Shown here piece after piece: positions 31,821-33,157 of a stretch of 33,157 nucleotides of DNA. The notes below the pieces were generated by a model that searched no databases, was not told where the DNA came from, and saw only the letters and a program-made list of their open reading frames with translations. How positions within the stretch are numbered: the stretch's first letter is position 1; each line of letters opens with the position of its first letter. The position numbers and the translations under genes are program-made. The DNA is from a virus, in the IMG/VR virus record IMGVR_UViG_3300026094_001012, positions 1-33,157 of that record. One strand, written 5' to 3'.

Positions 31821-32166
31821 AGTCAATTAGTTTTTCAACTGATCTTTTTTTAATTAGTTCTTGATACTTGCTATGATAAGTATTTGCGGCAGAAAAGTAA
31901 GTATCTATAATATCACTTAGGAAATCGTCAAGATTTTTAATAAGGACTGGTGTTTCGTTGTCGTCAACAAGAACTATGTCTTCGTCATTGCCTTTCTCTA
32001 CCAGCATGTTTACAAAAGTTACCAGTTCTTTTGTAACTGTAAACTGTCCACCGTTAAAATAGTGTATGATATTTTCTTTGAATTGTTCTTTGATTACTCT
32101 TTTTTGATTGTTAAGAGTAACCATATAGTTGGAAAATTCAAGAGCTTTTTCTAGTCTTTCATCCAT
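31807..32166 (-). CDS. Conserved small phage protein of unknown function
   Basis: 119 residues, starting MDERLEKALEFSNYMVTLNN and containing FNGGQFTVTKEL and IVLVDDNETPVLI. I recall this opening and the NGG.FT.TKEL segment from marine T4-like phage genomes, where the protein is uncharacterised. The ends are predicted helical, with no membrane segment. A GGAG ribosome site lies 7 bases before the ATG. It is the promoter-proximal gene of the minus-strand operon ending at 27278, so phage core and accessory glycosylation genes share one transcript. Confidence 0.7.
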   Translation of the reverse strand: MDERLEKALEFSNYMVTLNNQKRVIKEQFKENIIHYFNGGQFTVTKELVTFVNMLVEKGNDEDIVLVDDNETPVLIKNLDDFLSDIIDTYFSAANTYHSKYQELIKKRSVEKLIDYEQN

Positions 32167-32187
32167 AAACTAACTCCATTTAGTAAA

Positions 32188-32216
32188 ATTATACACGAAA
32201 CTTGTGTAAAAAACAA
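32188..32216 (-). promoter_or_regulatory. Sigma70-like promoter for the 32166->27278 operon
   Basis: On the minus strand TTGTTT (complement of 32211-32216), a 17-base spacer and a perfect TATAAT (complement of 32188-32193), 21 bases before the ATG. No late octamer is present in this 53-bp gap. This predicts recognition by host sigma70 polymerase, hence early or middle expression, unlike the other operons. Confidence 0.55.
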
Positions 32217-32219
32217 GAA

Positions 32220-33157
32220 TTAATTTATGATAGGCCCTTGGACATTTGATTGGCCGCCTTGCCAGTTTATGTTTGCTTCGCCTACAATAGCAGCACCGGC
32301 TTGTCCAGGGTTACTGACGTCGTCAGCAAGTGTATTTGATTCACCTGTATCTGGCTCTTTGGCATCGTAATCAATAACGGCTTGTTGTCCTGGCTGTCCG
32401 TAGCCGCCTCCGTCGCCGGCGTCAACACTTCCAGATGCTGTATAGGTGTCGCCTGTCCCTGGCGGTTCGCTCTGAGTAGGCGATGTAGAATTCGCATCGT
32501 CGGAAGGATCTATTTCTCCTCCAGGTTCGGCGCCGCCGCCAACTGGATCTAGAGTAAATGTTCCGCTTTCAGATCCGCCGTTGCCTGCTGCTGTCAATGA
32601 CGAATCGGTACCGTTATCGCCTACAGGAGCTTCGCCACCGTTGGCAATACCAATACCCGCTCCGCCGCCAGCAGAGAGTATTTCAGTTCCGTCTCTGTTA
32701 GACAATACAGCAGCGCCGCCGCCCCCGCCGCCGCCGGATATATTACCAAAATTTGTAACATTTACAGGAGACAATACCTCAAAAGCAATACCGCCGTCTT
32801 GGCCAGGTCTTGTTCGATTAGGTGAAACAATGAATCCGCCGTCACCGCCTTTACCTAGAATTCTTCCGGAATTAGTAAGTGATACTTGAGAGCCAGTAGG
32901 CAAACTTGATAGCCTAAATGCCGGAATATCTTTGTTTTCAGAAAACACAAAAACGTTTGAAGCAATTTCTACTGTGCCTTGTACCTGTTGATTAGTATCC
33001 CATCCCCAGTTATCTCTTAATTCTTCTTCAAGATCAAAGTTAGGAGTGCTAGACGTAATTAGTGTTGTAAAACCTGCATATTGCGAAGTTACAAAGGTAG
33101 TAGGATCACTCCACGGAGTCCATCCGAGATTTTGTCCCTCGTATCTTACCTGCCATC
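32220..33157 (-). CDS. Glycine-rich phage fibre/adhesin protein (5' partial)
   Basis: The frame is open from the right edge to TAA at 32220-32222, so at least 311 residues are present and the N-terminus lies beyond the window. A GTG at 32948 is internal, since upstream codons read through (WQVRYEGQNLGWTPWSD at the edge, then LEEELRDNWGWDTN). The edge segment looks like the end of a fibronectin type III-like domain. About 190 residues of glycine-rich sequence follow, including NISGGGGGGGAA, AGGGAGIGIANGG and PVGGGAEPGG. Such runs occur in receptor-binding tips of T4-like phages, where they can form polyglycine-helix packing. This is probably a virion fibre or adhesin. Confidence 0.75.
   Translation of the reverse strand, partial: WQVRYEGQNLGWTPWSDPTTFVTSQYAGFTTLITSSTPNFDLEEELRDNWGWDTNQQVQGTVEIASNVFVFSENKDIPAFRLSSLPTGSQVSLTNSGRILGKGGDGGFIVSPNRTRPGQDGGIAFEVLSPVNVTNFGNISGGGGGGGAAVLSNRDGTEILSAGGGAGIGIANGGEAPVGDNGTDSSLTAAGNGGSESGTFTLDPVGGGAEPGGEIDPSDDANSTSPTQSEPPGTGDTYTASGSVDAGDGGGYGQPGQQAVIDYDAKEPDTGESNTLADDVSNPGQAGAAIVGEANINWQGGQSNVQGPIIN

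Noticed and set aside
32194-32210. Terminator hairpin ACAC...GTGT next to a T run
   Set aside because: The stem is only about 4 bp and the segment is better explained as the spacer and -35 region of the TATAAT promoter.
32581-32889. Proline-rich plus-strand reading frame
   Set aside because: It is the antisense shadow of glycine codons (GGN/NCC) in the fibre gene, with no ribosome site.
32285-32948. Simple repeat or microsatellite in GGN-rich DNA
   Set aside because: The repeats follow glycine codons in one long open frame and vary at third positions, so protein sequence explains them.
1-33157. tRNA genes, CRISPR arrays, insertion sequences, integrase or attachment sites
   Set aside because: Gaps are at most about 55 bp, no cloverleaf or regularly spaced repeats were noticed, and no transposase or integrase motif occurs in any frame read.

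Overview
The window looks like part of the genome of a marine T4-like myovirus (Caudoviricetes). The left edge holds small plus-strand phage genes and a fibre-like virion protein. The right edge holds a glycine-rich fibre/adhesin gene that runs off the window. Genes are packed with ATGA, TAATG or longer overlaps, no gap exceeds about 55 bp, and several transcription units start at TATAAATA-like T4 late-promoter octamers. The DNA is mostly AT-rich and uneven in composition. I see no tRNA, integrase, transposase, CRISPR array or convincing terminator. The host cannot be named from the sequence.

Layout: (1) 1-2204, plus-strand phage core genes. (2) 2201-9691, strand-switching accessory cassettes: an N-twitch radical SAM protein, four H-x-D...H (2OG/Fe(II) or Asp-hydroxylase-like) proteins, two SDR-like proteins flanking a sulfotransferase, two related kinase-fold-like proteins, and a GNAT-like protein. 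(3) 9746-13688, plus-strand operon of a QueC-like PP-loop ATPase and three radical SAM proteins. (4) 21376-13743, minus-strand operon of a putative glycosyltransferase, a UDP-sugar dehydrogenase, an SGNH-like protein, a DxD glycosyltransferase, a radical SAM protein, a methyltransferase and two more radical SAM proteins. (5) 21419-27284, plus-strand operon of a half-length DegT aminotransferase, SGNH, amidinotransferase, H-x-D...H protein, two putative glycosyltransferases and another SGNH. (6) 32166-27278, minus-strand operon of a conserved phage protein, two DSD glycosyltransferases, an unknown, a DxD glycosyltransferase and an eighth radical SAM protein. (7) 33157-32220, partial glycine-rich fibre.

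Taken together, most of the 30 kb between the structural genes is enzymatic. It combines sugar-nucleotide oxidation, transamination, amidino transfer, methylation, sulfation, hydroxylation, SGNH chemistry, several glycosyltransferases and eight radical SAM enzymes. My inference is a phage-encoded pathway that builds and decorates a glycan or other small molecule, possibly on virion fibres or the host surface. No substrate can be read from the sequence. Many families occur as paralogous pairs or trios, which suggests growth by duplication and cassette capture.
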